From assembly GCA_016932295.1 (NCBI GenBank), contig JAFGDC010000107.1:1-15061 (forward strand): a stretch of DNA of 15,061 nucleotides, given 5' to 3'. The translations under genes were made by a program, and so were the position numbers. The stretch is from a candidate division CSSED10-310 bacterium (GTDB taxonomy: Bacteria > CSSED10-310 > JAFGDC01). The notes beneath the pieces are model-generated. The model ran no database searches and had not been told where the DNA came from. It saw only the letters and a program-made list of their open reading frames with translations. Below, one piece after another: positions 9,301 through 15,061 of this stretch (position 1 is the stretch's first letter; each line of letters opens with the position of its first letter).

Positions 9301-9416
9301 TGAGGATCGATGGCCGGCTGGGCAGAGGCGTGATTCTCAAGCCTCATGATGGGATGGAATCAACCGGGGAGGGAGTCGTCCCGAATCTTCTTGACAGCCA
9401 CCGGCAAAGGGAGTAA
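6384..9416 (+). CDS. Tandem receiver-PEP-synthase-like ATP-grasp protein (protein A)
   Basis: A 1010-residue cytosolic protein. Residues about 28-163 form a receiver-like domain whose phosphoacceptor position looks replaced (FDMVIVMLG, Met92). Residues about 172-320 form a second receiver-like domain with an acid pair (Glu180-Asp181), candidate phosphoacceptor Asp250 (GVITDAEFP), Ser/Thr at 284-286 and Lys303. After a helical linker, residues about 418-803 are a PPDK_N/PEP-synthase ATP-grasp domain: GSIGGKARGL with Lys440, LAIRSSSLLED with Arg531, FAGIYST, and the closing VEIEFAVE and FLQIRP (Gln799, Arg801). The phosphohistidine domain and PEP-binding barrel of true PEP synthases are absent. 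Instead residues about 820-990 carry IGFCRWGTSDPWLG and SQGTHFFQN (His922). AAGGA at 6368-6372 precedes the ATG. A role in phosphorelay-controlled phosphotransfer is inferred from the architecture; the substrate is unknown. Confidence 0.85.
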   Translation: MKKAAIKDTRKIWESKFGMFHELMKHRIVNILLVSSSYDLFIIEGDGQLSDLIIEEYLDLNLRYLPRITRVSTVEQAAGLLKQQRFDMVIVMLGTGAIDHLAFGRQVKDLHPGLPVVLLAYDATKLETLIKEEMSQVIDKVFLWQGDVKLLLAIIKVVEDQLNAPWDVEMGGVLVIILIEDSVRFYSSYLPHIYREIVRQTQNLMADSTNATERLLRMRARPKIITAQTFEEAREVYERFRGNLLGVITDAEFPAGGRMDNEAGLKFIRLVKDEQPDIPILLQSSTPQFAVIARELRVKFLNKVSPTLLEDLRDFLQVNLGFGDFVFRTSDNHEVGRAADLRSLREWLHILPLESIRYHSERNHFSHWLKARTEFDLANKLRPLTISDFDDLEHVRQYLIQALEEFQIEKQKGEVTLFASSRLDTRAAFARIGRGSIGGKARGLAFFNSLINRRKLNDLFPGVQILVPPTVVVCTDVFDEFMESNSLREQAAGDLTEEALVRLFLQASFPAAFQNDLETFLSFFEFPLAIRSSSLLEDSKYLPFAGIYSTVLLPNNHRSVEVRLRHLQDAIKVVYASMFFPNSKKYLKSSPYRVEEEKMAVMMQQLIGTRHDDRFYPVISGVARSLNHYPVPPMSARDGMASVALGLGKTVVEGGQVLRFCPACPQALPQFSTTDDVLTFSQKEFYSLDMRADEHYQVSARDMNLLKEPITRAHHDGILQYLGSTYSAANDRLYEGVYRDGVQLVTFAPILKSRLFPLADILALLLELGREGMACEVEIEFAVEIHAELERPDEFGFLQIRPAITGLERGDVSLTGIRDEDVVCSSSMSLGNGRIDTLRDIVYVRPERFDRARTVAIAAELGSFNDVLRAGDTRYVLIGFCRWGTSDPWLGIPVMWSQIANSSVIVESGLEDFYVEPSQGTHFFQNLISHGVAYMTVNPGKDGAIDWNWLASLPAKAEGEFVRHVRLERPLDVRIDGRLGRGVILKPHDGMESTGEGVVPNLLDSHRQRE

Positions 9417-9484
9417 TGCTTTGCACCTTTTGGGAGAAACGGCTGGACATGAATAGTTCCATCGACTCCTTGCGGCAAGTGGTT

Positions 9485-9509
9485 TTGTTCACACTCAATC
9501 CCCGAACAA
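9485..9509 (+). promoter_or_regulatory. Inverted repeat upstream of the second glutamate dehydrogenase
   Basis: TTGTTC (9485-9490) and GAACAA (9504-9509) are perfect 6-nt arms separated by 13 nt, a geometry suited to a dimeric regulator. The left arm also resembles a -35 box, but no good -10 lies at normal distance (TGTATC at 9511-9516 is 20 nt away). Function is uncertain. Confidence 0.3.
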
Positions 9510-9579
9510 CTGTATCCAATCATGTACTGGACCGAGATCGACGGTTCGATCAGGTAACGGTACAGAATTCCTGTTCCCA

Positions 9580-9594
9580 AGTGCGTGACGCACT
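9580..9594 (+). promoter_or_regulatory. Small hairpin just before the ribosome-binding site of the second dehydrogenase
   Basis: AGTGCG-TGA-CGCACT forms a 6-bp stem with a 3-nt loop and ends a few bases before the AAAGGAGAG ribosome-binding site (9599-9607). It could insulate or modulate the leader or be a protein-binding site. No T-run follows, so it is not a terminator. Confidence 0.3.
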
Positions 9595-9612
9595 GGTGAA
9601 AGGAGAGAACCG

Positions 9613-10899
9613 ATGACAGGAAGTGCTTTCAATCCGTTCGCGATGGCCCAGGAACAGTTCGACAAGGTTGCCGAGTATCTTGAACTCGAACAGGCGACCA
9701 GGGACCTGCTGCGCAACCCGCTCCGAGAGTACGCCTTCAGCATTCCCGTCCGGATGGATGACGGCAGCGTACAGGTGTTCCGCGGTTTCCGCGTGCAGCA
9801 TAACGATGCGCGCGGACCCGGGAAGGGCGGCATTCGGTTCCATCCTCAGGAGACGCAGGACACCGTCCGCGCCCTGTCCATGTGGATGACCTGGAAATGC
9901 GCGGTGGTGGACATTCCCCTGGGAGGCAGCAAAGGTGGCGTGATCTGTGATCCGCATAACCTGAGCCAGCGCGAGCAGGAAGGAATCTGCCGTGGGTGGG
10001 TCCGGCAGATGTACAAGAATGTCGGACATGTACAGGACGTGCCGGCACCCGATGTAATGACCAACGCCCAGCATATGCTCTGGATGCTGGATGAGTTCGA
10101 AGTGCTGCGGGGCGGCAAGTTCCCCGGCTTCATCACCGGCAAGCCGGTGGGTATGGGTGGCTCACTGGGGCGGACCGAGGCCACCGGTTTCGGCGTGATT
10201 TACACGCTTCGTGAAGCGCTCAAGGAGATGGACATCCGTCCCGCCGACACCCGCGCCGCGGTGCAGGGATTCGGCAATGTCGCCCAGTATGCCGTGCGGT
10301 TGTACCAGCAATTGGGCGGCATCGTCGTCTGCGTGTCCTCCTGGGACCAGGCCGATCAGACGTCTTATACCTTCAAAAAGAACGATGGCATCGATCTCGA
10401 TCAACTGTTGGGCATCACCGACCGGTTCGGTGGTATCGACAAGAAGAAGGCTCGCGATCTGGGCTATGAAGTTCTGCCTGGCGGCGCCTGGATCGAGCAG
10501 GACGTGGACATCCTGATACCCGCCGCGCTGGAGAATCAGATCACCGGCGCCAATGTTGGCAAGATCAGTCCGCGCGTCAAGCTCATCGCTGAAGGCGCCA
10601 ACGGACCCACCACTCCCGACGCCGACAAGGTGCTGGAACAGCGCGGCATCTTCGTGATTCCGGACTTCCTGGCCAACGCCGGCGGGGTAACGTGCAGTTA
10701 TTTCGAGCAGGTCCAGTGCAACATGAACTATTACTGGGAAAAGGATGAGGTGCTCGGCAAGCTGGATGTGAAGATGACGAGCGCCTATCTGGCGGTGAGT
10801 GAATTGGCCCGCAAACGCAAACTGTTCATGCGGGATGCCGCTTACGTGATTGCCATCAGCCGCGTGGTCGAGGCGTGCCGCGCGCGCGGCTGGGTCTAG
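9613..10899 (+). CDS. Glu/Leu/Phe/Val dehydrogenase family, likely NAD-type glutamate dehydrogenase
   Basis: A 428-residue enzyme of the shorter GudB/RocG-like subfamily, clearly different from the 447-residue gdhA product in this window. Conserved residues are Lys71 (GPGKGGIRFHP), Lys95, Lys107 (PLGGSKGGV) and Asp147 (VPAPDVMT). The Rossmann motif GFGNVAQYA lies at 219-227. IAEGANGPTTPDAD and FLANAGGVTCSYFEQVQ are typical of glutamate-acting members. After the second Rossmann strand the usual SDS(K/S)G is replaced by VSSWDQADQTSYTF, so cofactor preference cannot be assigned by the usual rule. The expected reaction is oxidative deamination of glutamate or the reverse amination in the cytosol. 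GGAGAG (9601-9606) lies six nt before the ATG. It follows protein A after 196 nt and is followed by a terminator and protein B. Confidence 0.93.
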   Translation: MTGSAFNPFAMAQEQFDKVAEYLELEQATRDLLRNPLREYAFSIPVRMDDGSVQVFRGFRVQHNDARGPGKGGIRFHPQETQDTVRALSMWMTWKCAVVDIPLGGSKGGVICDPHNLSQREQEGICRGWVRQMYKNVGHVQDVPAPDVMTNAQHMLWMLDEFEVLRGGKFPGFITGKPVGMGGSLGRTEATGFGVIYTLREALKEMDIRPADTRAAVQGFGNVAQYAVRLYQQLGGIVVCVSSWDQADQTSYTFKKNDGIDLDQLLGITDRFGGIDKKKARDLGYEVLPGGAWIEQDVDILIPAALENQITGANVGKISPRVKLIAEGANGPTTPDADKVLEQRGIFVIPDFLANAGGVTCSYFEQVQCNMNYYWEKDEVLGKLDVKMTSAYLAVSELARKRKLFMRDAAYVIAISRVVEACRARGWV

Positions 10900-10912
10900 A
10901 GAGTCCCCGATG

Positions 10913-10950
10913 GAAGCCCCCTGCTCACCCAGGGGGCTTCTTTCTTTCCG
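10913..10950 (+). terminator. Rho-independent terminator after the second glutamate dehydrogenase
   Basis: A perfect 11-bp inverted repeat, GAAGCCCCCTG (10913-10923) and CAGGGGGCTTC (10930-10940), with a 6-nt loop, is followed by TTTCTTTCC. The tail is T-rich though interrupted, so some read-through into protein B is plausible. The following 10951-11019 shows no clear promoter. Confidence 0.85.
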
Positions 10951-11037
10951 TCAAGCCGTCGCGGCTCGGAGCACCGGGCCGGAACCCGAACGTGAAGGGT
11001 GAGATTCGGGGACCGCGCCGGAGGAGGTGGATTCGGA

Positions 11038-12786
11038 ATGGCCAAGTTCGAGACAAAAGTAACCATACCCAGGTTCTCACGTCGTTTTCTCGAGGGTCTT
11101 GACCGGTTCACCAGAATCGGCGACGGCGCCATCGGCGGCAAGGCGCAGGGTCTTGCCGTCATGCAGGATTTACTGGCGGACCATGTGGAGAGAGAACGGT
11201 TCCCGGGCATCTCGGTTCACATCCCGAGACTGGTGGTGCTGACCACCGATGTCTTCACGGCTTTCATGGCGCAGAACAACCTGTACGACATCGCCTGCTC
11301 CGACCTGCCGGATGACCGCATCGCCCACGCCTTCGTCAACGCCGACCTGCCCGCCACCATGTTGGGTGATCTCCTGTCCATCGCCAACTCGGTCCGCATC
11401 CCGTTGGCCATACGCAGTTCCAGCCTGCTCGAGGATGCCATGTACGAACCCTTCGCCGGCGTATACGGCACCAAGATGATCCCCAACAACCTGCCCTCCG
11501 CCGATGCCCGGTTCCGGAAACTCACCGAGGCGGTCAAGTTTGTCTATGCCTCGACCTTCTTCAAGTCCGCCAAGAACTACATCGCCATGACAGACAAGGA
11601 CATTCGTGACGAGAAGATGGCGGTCATCATCCAGGAGGTAGTGGGAGAGCGCCGCGGCAACAGGTTCTATCCAACCTTGGCGGGCGTGGCGAGATCACAC
11701 AACTTCTACCCCATCGGCCATGCCCGGGCCGAGGACGGCGTCGTCGATCTCGCCCTGGGACTCGGCCGCACCATCGTTGACGGAGGCCGCTGCTGGAGTT
11801 ATTCACCCGCCTTCCCTCGAGCCTTGCCACCGTTCAATTCCACCGCCGATATCCTGAAAAGCACCCAGACAACGTTCTGGGCGGTCAACATGGGACCAGC
11901 GCCGGTATACGATCCGCTCCGCGAAACCGAGTATCTCGTCCAGGGCGACCTTGGCGAAGCGGAATATGATGACACCTTGCGCCACATTTCCTCCACCTAC
12001 CTGGCCAGCAGCGACCGGCTGGTCATGGGCACAGGTCCGGAAGGCCCACGCGCCATCACCTTCGCACCGCTTTTACAGCAGCGCGCCATACCGCTCAATG
12101 ACCTCGTCAGGTATCTGCTGGAAATGTGCGAGGCGCGGTTGGGCAGCGAGGTGGAGATCGAATTCGCCGTCAACCTGGACCGGCGGAACGCCGTGCCGGC
12201 GAGTCTGGGTTTTCTGCAGGTCAGACCCATGGTGGTATCCCATGATGTGGTGGACCTCCAGCCGGAAGAGATGACCGGAGAGAAGGTTCTCGCCGCCTCC
12301 ACCAGGGTGCTCGGGAACGGCGCCTTGTCCTCCATTGAGGATGTGGTTTTTGTCCGGCCGGCTGGATTCGAAGCCAGGAACACGCCACGAATCGCACAGG
12401 AAATCGAGGCCATCAACCGGCGGTTGACCGCGGACGGCAAGCCGTATCTCCTCATCGGATTCGGCCGCTGGGGTAGCTCCGATCCCTGGCTCGGAACACC
12501 GGTGGCCTGGGATCAAATTTCCGGCGCCAGGGTGATCATCGAAGCCACGCTGCCTGACATGAACGTGGAGATGAGTCAGGGTTCCCACTTTTTTCACAAT
12601 ATCACGAGCTTCCAGGTCTTTTACTTCTCGATCCATCATGCCGGAGAGCATGTGATTGATTGGGATTGGCTGGAGCGCCAGGAAACGGCCTCCGCATCCG
12701 ACCTGGTCAAGCATGTGCGGCTCGCCGTGCCGCTGTCCATCAAGGTGGATGGCCGCAACGGCAGGGGAGTAGTACTCCATGGTTAA
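11038..12786 (+). CDS. Stand-alone PEP-synthase-like ATP-grasp protein (protein B)
   Basis: A 582-residue cytosolic protein that is colinear with the C-terminal 590 residues of protein A but lacks the receiver domains. The ATP-grasp domain covers about residues 22-400: GAIGGKAQGL with Lys35, LAIRSSSLLED with Arg126, FAGVYGTK, DEKMAVIIQEVVG, and the closing VEIEFAVN and FLQVRP (Gln394, Arg396). Residues about 415-580 form the second domain with IGFGRWGSSDPWLG and SQGSHFFHN (His517). The phosphohistidine motif and PEP-binding barrel are absent, so it should not make PEP alone. The start at 11038 is fixed by GGAGGAGGTGG (11020-11030), seven nt upstream; an in-frame ATG at 10999 lacks such a site. 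The gene follows the second dehydrogenase and its terminator, and overlaps protein C, so B and C are probably translated together. Confidence 0.85.
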   Translation: MAKFETKVTIPRFSRRFLEGLDRFTRIGDGAIGGKAQGLAVMQDLLADHVERERFPGISVHIPRLVVLTTDVFTAFMAQNNLYDIACSDLPDDRIAHAFVNADLPATMLGDLLSIANSVRIPLAIRSSSLLEDAMYEPFAGVYGTKMIPNNLPSADARFRKLTEAVKFVYASTFFKSAKNYIAMTDKDIRDEKMAVIIQEVVGERRGNRFYPTLAGVARSHNFYPIGHARAEDGVVDLALGLGRTIVDGGRCWSYSPAFPRALPPFNSTADILKSTQTTFWAVNMGPAPVYDPLRETEYLVQGDLGEAEYDDTLRHISSTYLASSDRLVMGTGPEGPRAITFAPLLQQRAIPLNDLVRYLLEMCEARLGSEVEIEFAVNLDRRNAVPASLGFLQVRPMVVSHDVVDLQPEEMTGEKVLAASTRVLGNGALSSIEDVVFVRPAGFEARNTPRIAQEIEAINRRLTADGKPYLLIGFGRWGSSDPWLGTPVAWDQISGARVIIEATLPDMNVEMSQGSHFFHNITSFQVFYFSIHHAGEHVIDWDWLERQETASASDLVKHVRLAVPLSIKVDGRNGRGVVLHG

Positions 12787-15061
12787 CCAGGACCACTCCA
12801 TAGAACCGCTGCTCGACTCCTTGCGGGAGCGGGCCAAGGAATTGAACTGTCTGTACAAGATAGAAGAGGCGCTGGCGCAGCCAGAGGCCGAGATCAGTGA
12901 GATCTGCGCCGAGGTGGTCAATAGCATCCCACCAGGCTGGCGGTTTCCCGATCTCTGCAGGGCGAAAGTGCAAATCGGCGAGCGCAGTTGTCAATCCGAT
13001 GGGTTCACAGAAACCGACTGGATCATACACGCGGACATCCAGGTCATGGGCAAGGTGGAGGGCATGGTCCAGGTCGTGTATCTCGAAGCGGTTCCCCAGG
13101 GACCCTGCGGCGCTTTCCTGGAAGAAGAAGAGCGCCTCATCAAAGCCATCGCAGACCGGTTGGGGCATTTCCTGGTCTACCGGAAAATGAAAGCATTCAC
13201 CCTGGAACTGCAGAGAGCGGAGGGAAACGCGGCCAGGGAGACGAAACCGGAATGGCAGGTGGTGCTGGAACTGCTTCAGCAGACCGATCGCAACCTCTAC
13301 ACCCGCATCTCGCACAAGATGTTGAATCTGCTGTGCTGGTCCGGCATTCAGGGCGCCACTGAACTGATGGTGGAAGCCGGGTATCATGAACGCAGCCGGG
13401 AAAACGAGATGCTGAGGGATACCAACCGCCCCCATCAAAAATCACAGGTGCTGCTGACATCGCAGCTCAGCACCAAGGTATTCGACATAGCCAAGCAACA
13501 CGTGAGCGACAACGTACTGCTCGCTCGTGTCCGCAAATGGATACTGGACGACCGCTTGAGTTTTCTCGCCAAGGCGCTGGAAAACCAGTATCTGCCCATC
13601 TCGGCGGTGGCGGATGCCCTGCGGCGGTACATGGAAATGTCACCGGATGGCACCACCTTTTCCGGACCTACTCAGAAAAGCGTCAAGGTGTCCCTCATCC
13701 GCAGATTTTTCACTGAACAACTTCAATACATCAACATCGCCAAGCATTTCGTGGAGGTGCGGGATTTCTGTGAACTGCAGAATCACATCATCTCCCCCGC
13801 CGACAGTCATGGCAAGCTGGGCGGCAAGAGCGCCGGGCTTTTCCTGGCGGAACGGATCCTGCGGTTCAAAGTGAAGGACCAGGACCTCCTGAACAACCTC
13901 AGGGTGCCCAAGTCATATTACATCACCTCCGATGCCATGCTGCACTTCGTGCATTACAACAACCTGGACGAGGTGGTCGAGCAAAAATACAAGGAGATCA
14001 ATCAGATCAGGCTGGAGTACCCCAACATCGTACAGACATTTAAAAATTCTCCGTTCCCGCCGGACATCGTGAATGGTCTCTCGCGGGCACTGGACGATTT
14101 CGAAAACTGCCCGTTGATCGTGCGCAGCTCCAGCCTGCTGGAGGATCGCATAGGCGCGGCGTTCTCGGGCAAGTACAAGAGCCTGTTCATCGCCAACCAG
14201 GGAGGCAAGGAAGAGCGGCTCGATGCGCTGATGGATGCTATCGCCGAGGTGTATGCATCGACGTTCGGTCCTGATCCCATCGAGTACCGGGCAGAGCGCG
14301 AGTTGTTGGATTTTCACGAGGAGATGGGCATCCTGATACAGGAGGTAGTGGGCCAGCGAACGGGTGATTACTTCTTCCCCGCCTATGCGGGAGTCGCCTT
14401 CAGTCATAACGAGTTCCGCTGGTCACCGCGCATCCGCCGCGAGGACGGGCTCATTCGTCTCGTGCCCGGACTGGGCACCAGGGCAGTGGATCGTACCAGC
14501 GACGACTACCCCATCCTCATTGCCCCGGGGCAGCCAAGCCTGAGAGTAAATGTCTCCCCGGATGAAATCATCAGGTATTCACCCAAGATGGTCGATGTCA
14601 TCAACCTGCGCAACAATACCTTCGAGACGGTTAACCTGCGGGAGTTGATCCGGCGCGTGGAGTGGGAGTATCCCAAGGTCAAACAGATCTTTTCCATCCA
14701 CAAGGAAGGCCTGCTCCAACAGCCGGTCGGATTCAACATCGACTTCGACCGCGACGATCTGCTGCCGACGTTCGATTCACTCATATCCAAAAGCCCATTC
14801 GTAGAACGACTCCATACCATTTTGAAAACGCTCGAGGAGCATTTTGAACGACCGGTGGATATCGAGTTCGCTTCCGATGGCACGCATTTCTACCTGTTGC
14901 AGTGCCGGCCGCAAAGCAGCGGCGATGCCGGCGGCGCCGCCCCCATTCCCAAGGAAATCCCCGAGGAGCGCCTGATCTTTTCTGCCAAGAAATATATCTC
15001 CAATGGACGGGTGCCGGATATCACCCATATCGTCTATGTCGATGGTGACCGGTACGGCAAG
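12779..15061 (+). CDS. Sensor-domain PEP-synthase-like ATP-grasp protein, 3' truncated (protein C)
   Basis: The frame is open from an ATG at 12779 to the window edge (761 codons), so the C-terminus is missing. The ATG overlaps the end of protein B by 8 nt (ATGGTTAA), indicating translational coupling. Residues about 13-135 form a soluble sensor-like domain (RAKELNCLYKIEEAL, SIPPGWRFPDLC, and ERLIKAIADRLGHFL) of a kind I recall at the N-terminus of many PEP-synthase-like proteins and some histidine kinases; the ligand is unknown. Residues about 160-340 are helical and unrecognised. Residues about 343-712 are the ATP-grasp domain: GKLGGKSAGL with Lys350, LIVRSSSLLED with Arg449, FSGKYKS, and the closing VDIEFASD and LLQCRP (Gln708, Arg710). 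The last visible stretch, SNGRVPDITHIVYVDGDRYG, matches the start of the C-terminal domain in proteins A and B, so that domain probably follows beyond the window. Confidence 0.82.
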   Translation, partial: MVNQDHSIEPLLDSLRERAKELNCLYKIEEALAQPEAEISEICAEVVNSIPPGWRFPDLCRAKVQIGERSCQSDGFTETDWIIHADIQVMGKVEGMVQVVYLEAVPQGPCGAFLEEEERLIKAIADRLGHFLVYRKMKAFTLELQRAEGNAARETKPEWQVVLELLQQTDRNLYTRISHKMLNLLCWSGIQGATELMVEAGYHERSRENEMLRDTNRPHQKSQVLLTSQLSTKVFDIAKQHVSDNVLLARVRKWILDDRLSFLAKALENQYLPISAVADALRRYMEMSPDGTTFSGPTQKSVKVSLIRRFFTEQLQYINIAKHFVEVRDFCELQNHIISPADSHGKLGGKSAGLFLAERILRFKVKDQDLLNNLRVPKSYYITSDAMLHFVHYNNLDEVVEQKYKEINQIRLEYPNIVQTFKNSPFPPDIVNGLSRALDDFENCPLIVRSSSLLEDRIGAAFSGKYKSLFIANQGGKEERLDALMDAIAEVYASTFGPDPIEYRAERELLDFHEEMGILIQEVVGQRTGDYFFPAYAGVAFSHNEFRWSPRIRREDGLIRLVPGLGTRAVDRTSDDYPILIAPGQPSLRVNVSPDEIIRYSPKMVDVINLRNNTFETVNLRELIRRVEWEYPKVKQIFSIHKEGLLQQPVGFNIDFDRDDLLPTFDSLISKSPFVERLHTILKTLEEHFERPVDIEFASDGTHFYLLQCRPQSSGDAGGAAPIPKEIPEERLIFSAKKYISNGRVPDITHIVYVDGDRYGK

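Noticed and set aside
8142..9347. A 401-codon open frame on the minus strand inside protein A.
   Set aside because: It lies antisense to the strongly supported ATP-grasp coding frame, has His/Arg/Gln-heavy composition typical of an antisense shadow in G+C-rich DNA, and shows no family motif.
12740..13438. A possible break between proteins B and C or a minus-strand gene of 232 codons there.
   Set aside because: The plus frame starting at 12779 reads continuously to the window end with family motifs, so no frameshift is needed and the minus frame is a shadow.

Overview
The window looks like a chromosomal segment of a G+C-rich Gram-negative bacterium. The evidence is a minus-strand envelope gene pair (a secreted S41-family peptidase homologue followed by a single-pass membrane protein, matching the common ctpA / divergent polysaccharide deacetylase order) and long multidomain ATP-grasp signalling-type proteins that, from memory, are common in Desulfobacterota, Nitrospirota and similar lineages. 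I cannot fix the phylum from the sequence. I see no insertion sequences, phage genes, tRNAs, rRNAs or CRISPR arrays.

Layout: (1) 1-1715, minus strand: a partial membrane-anchored protein with a basic Gly-rich tail, preceded by an S41 peptidase homologue that appears to lack both catalytic residues. (2) 1716-2059: a divergent intergenic region with a promoter candidate in each direction. (3) 2060-4678, plus strand: a protein with an XPB-N-terminal-like 'helicase-associated' domain but no helicase motor, then a sugar-nucleotidyltransferase. (4) 4868-15061, plus strand: a striking array of two unrelated-subfamily glutamate dehydrogenases alternating with three PEP-synthase-like ATP-grasp proteins: gdhA, terminator, REC-REC-ATP-grasp protein (A), then a second Glu/Leu-type dehydrogenase, terminator, stand-alone ATP-grasp protein (B), and a sensor-ATP-grasp protein (C, runs off the window) that overlaps B by 8 nt.

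Proteins A, B and C share the PPDK_N/PEP-synthase nucleotide-binding fold. A and B lack the swivelling phosphohistidine domain and the PEP/pyruvate TIM barrel needed for real PEP synthesis; instead they carry a common C-terminal domain with GF(C/G)RWG and SQG(T/S)HFF motifs. C begins the same C-terminal module at the window edge. This suggests a regulatory or phosphotransfer role tied to glutamate/2-oxoglutarate metabolism rather than gluconeogenic PEP synthesis. The same gene-terminator-gene layout occurs twice (gdhA-A and gdh2-B-C), which points to an ordered carbon/nitrogen control module. Its function is inference.
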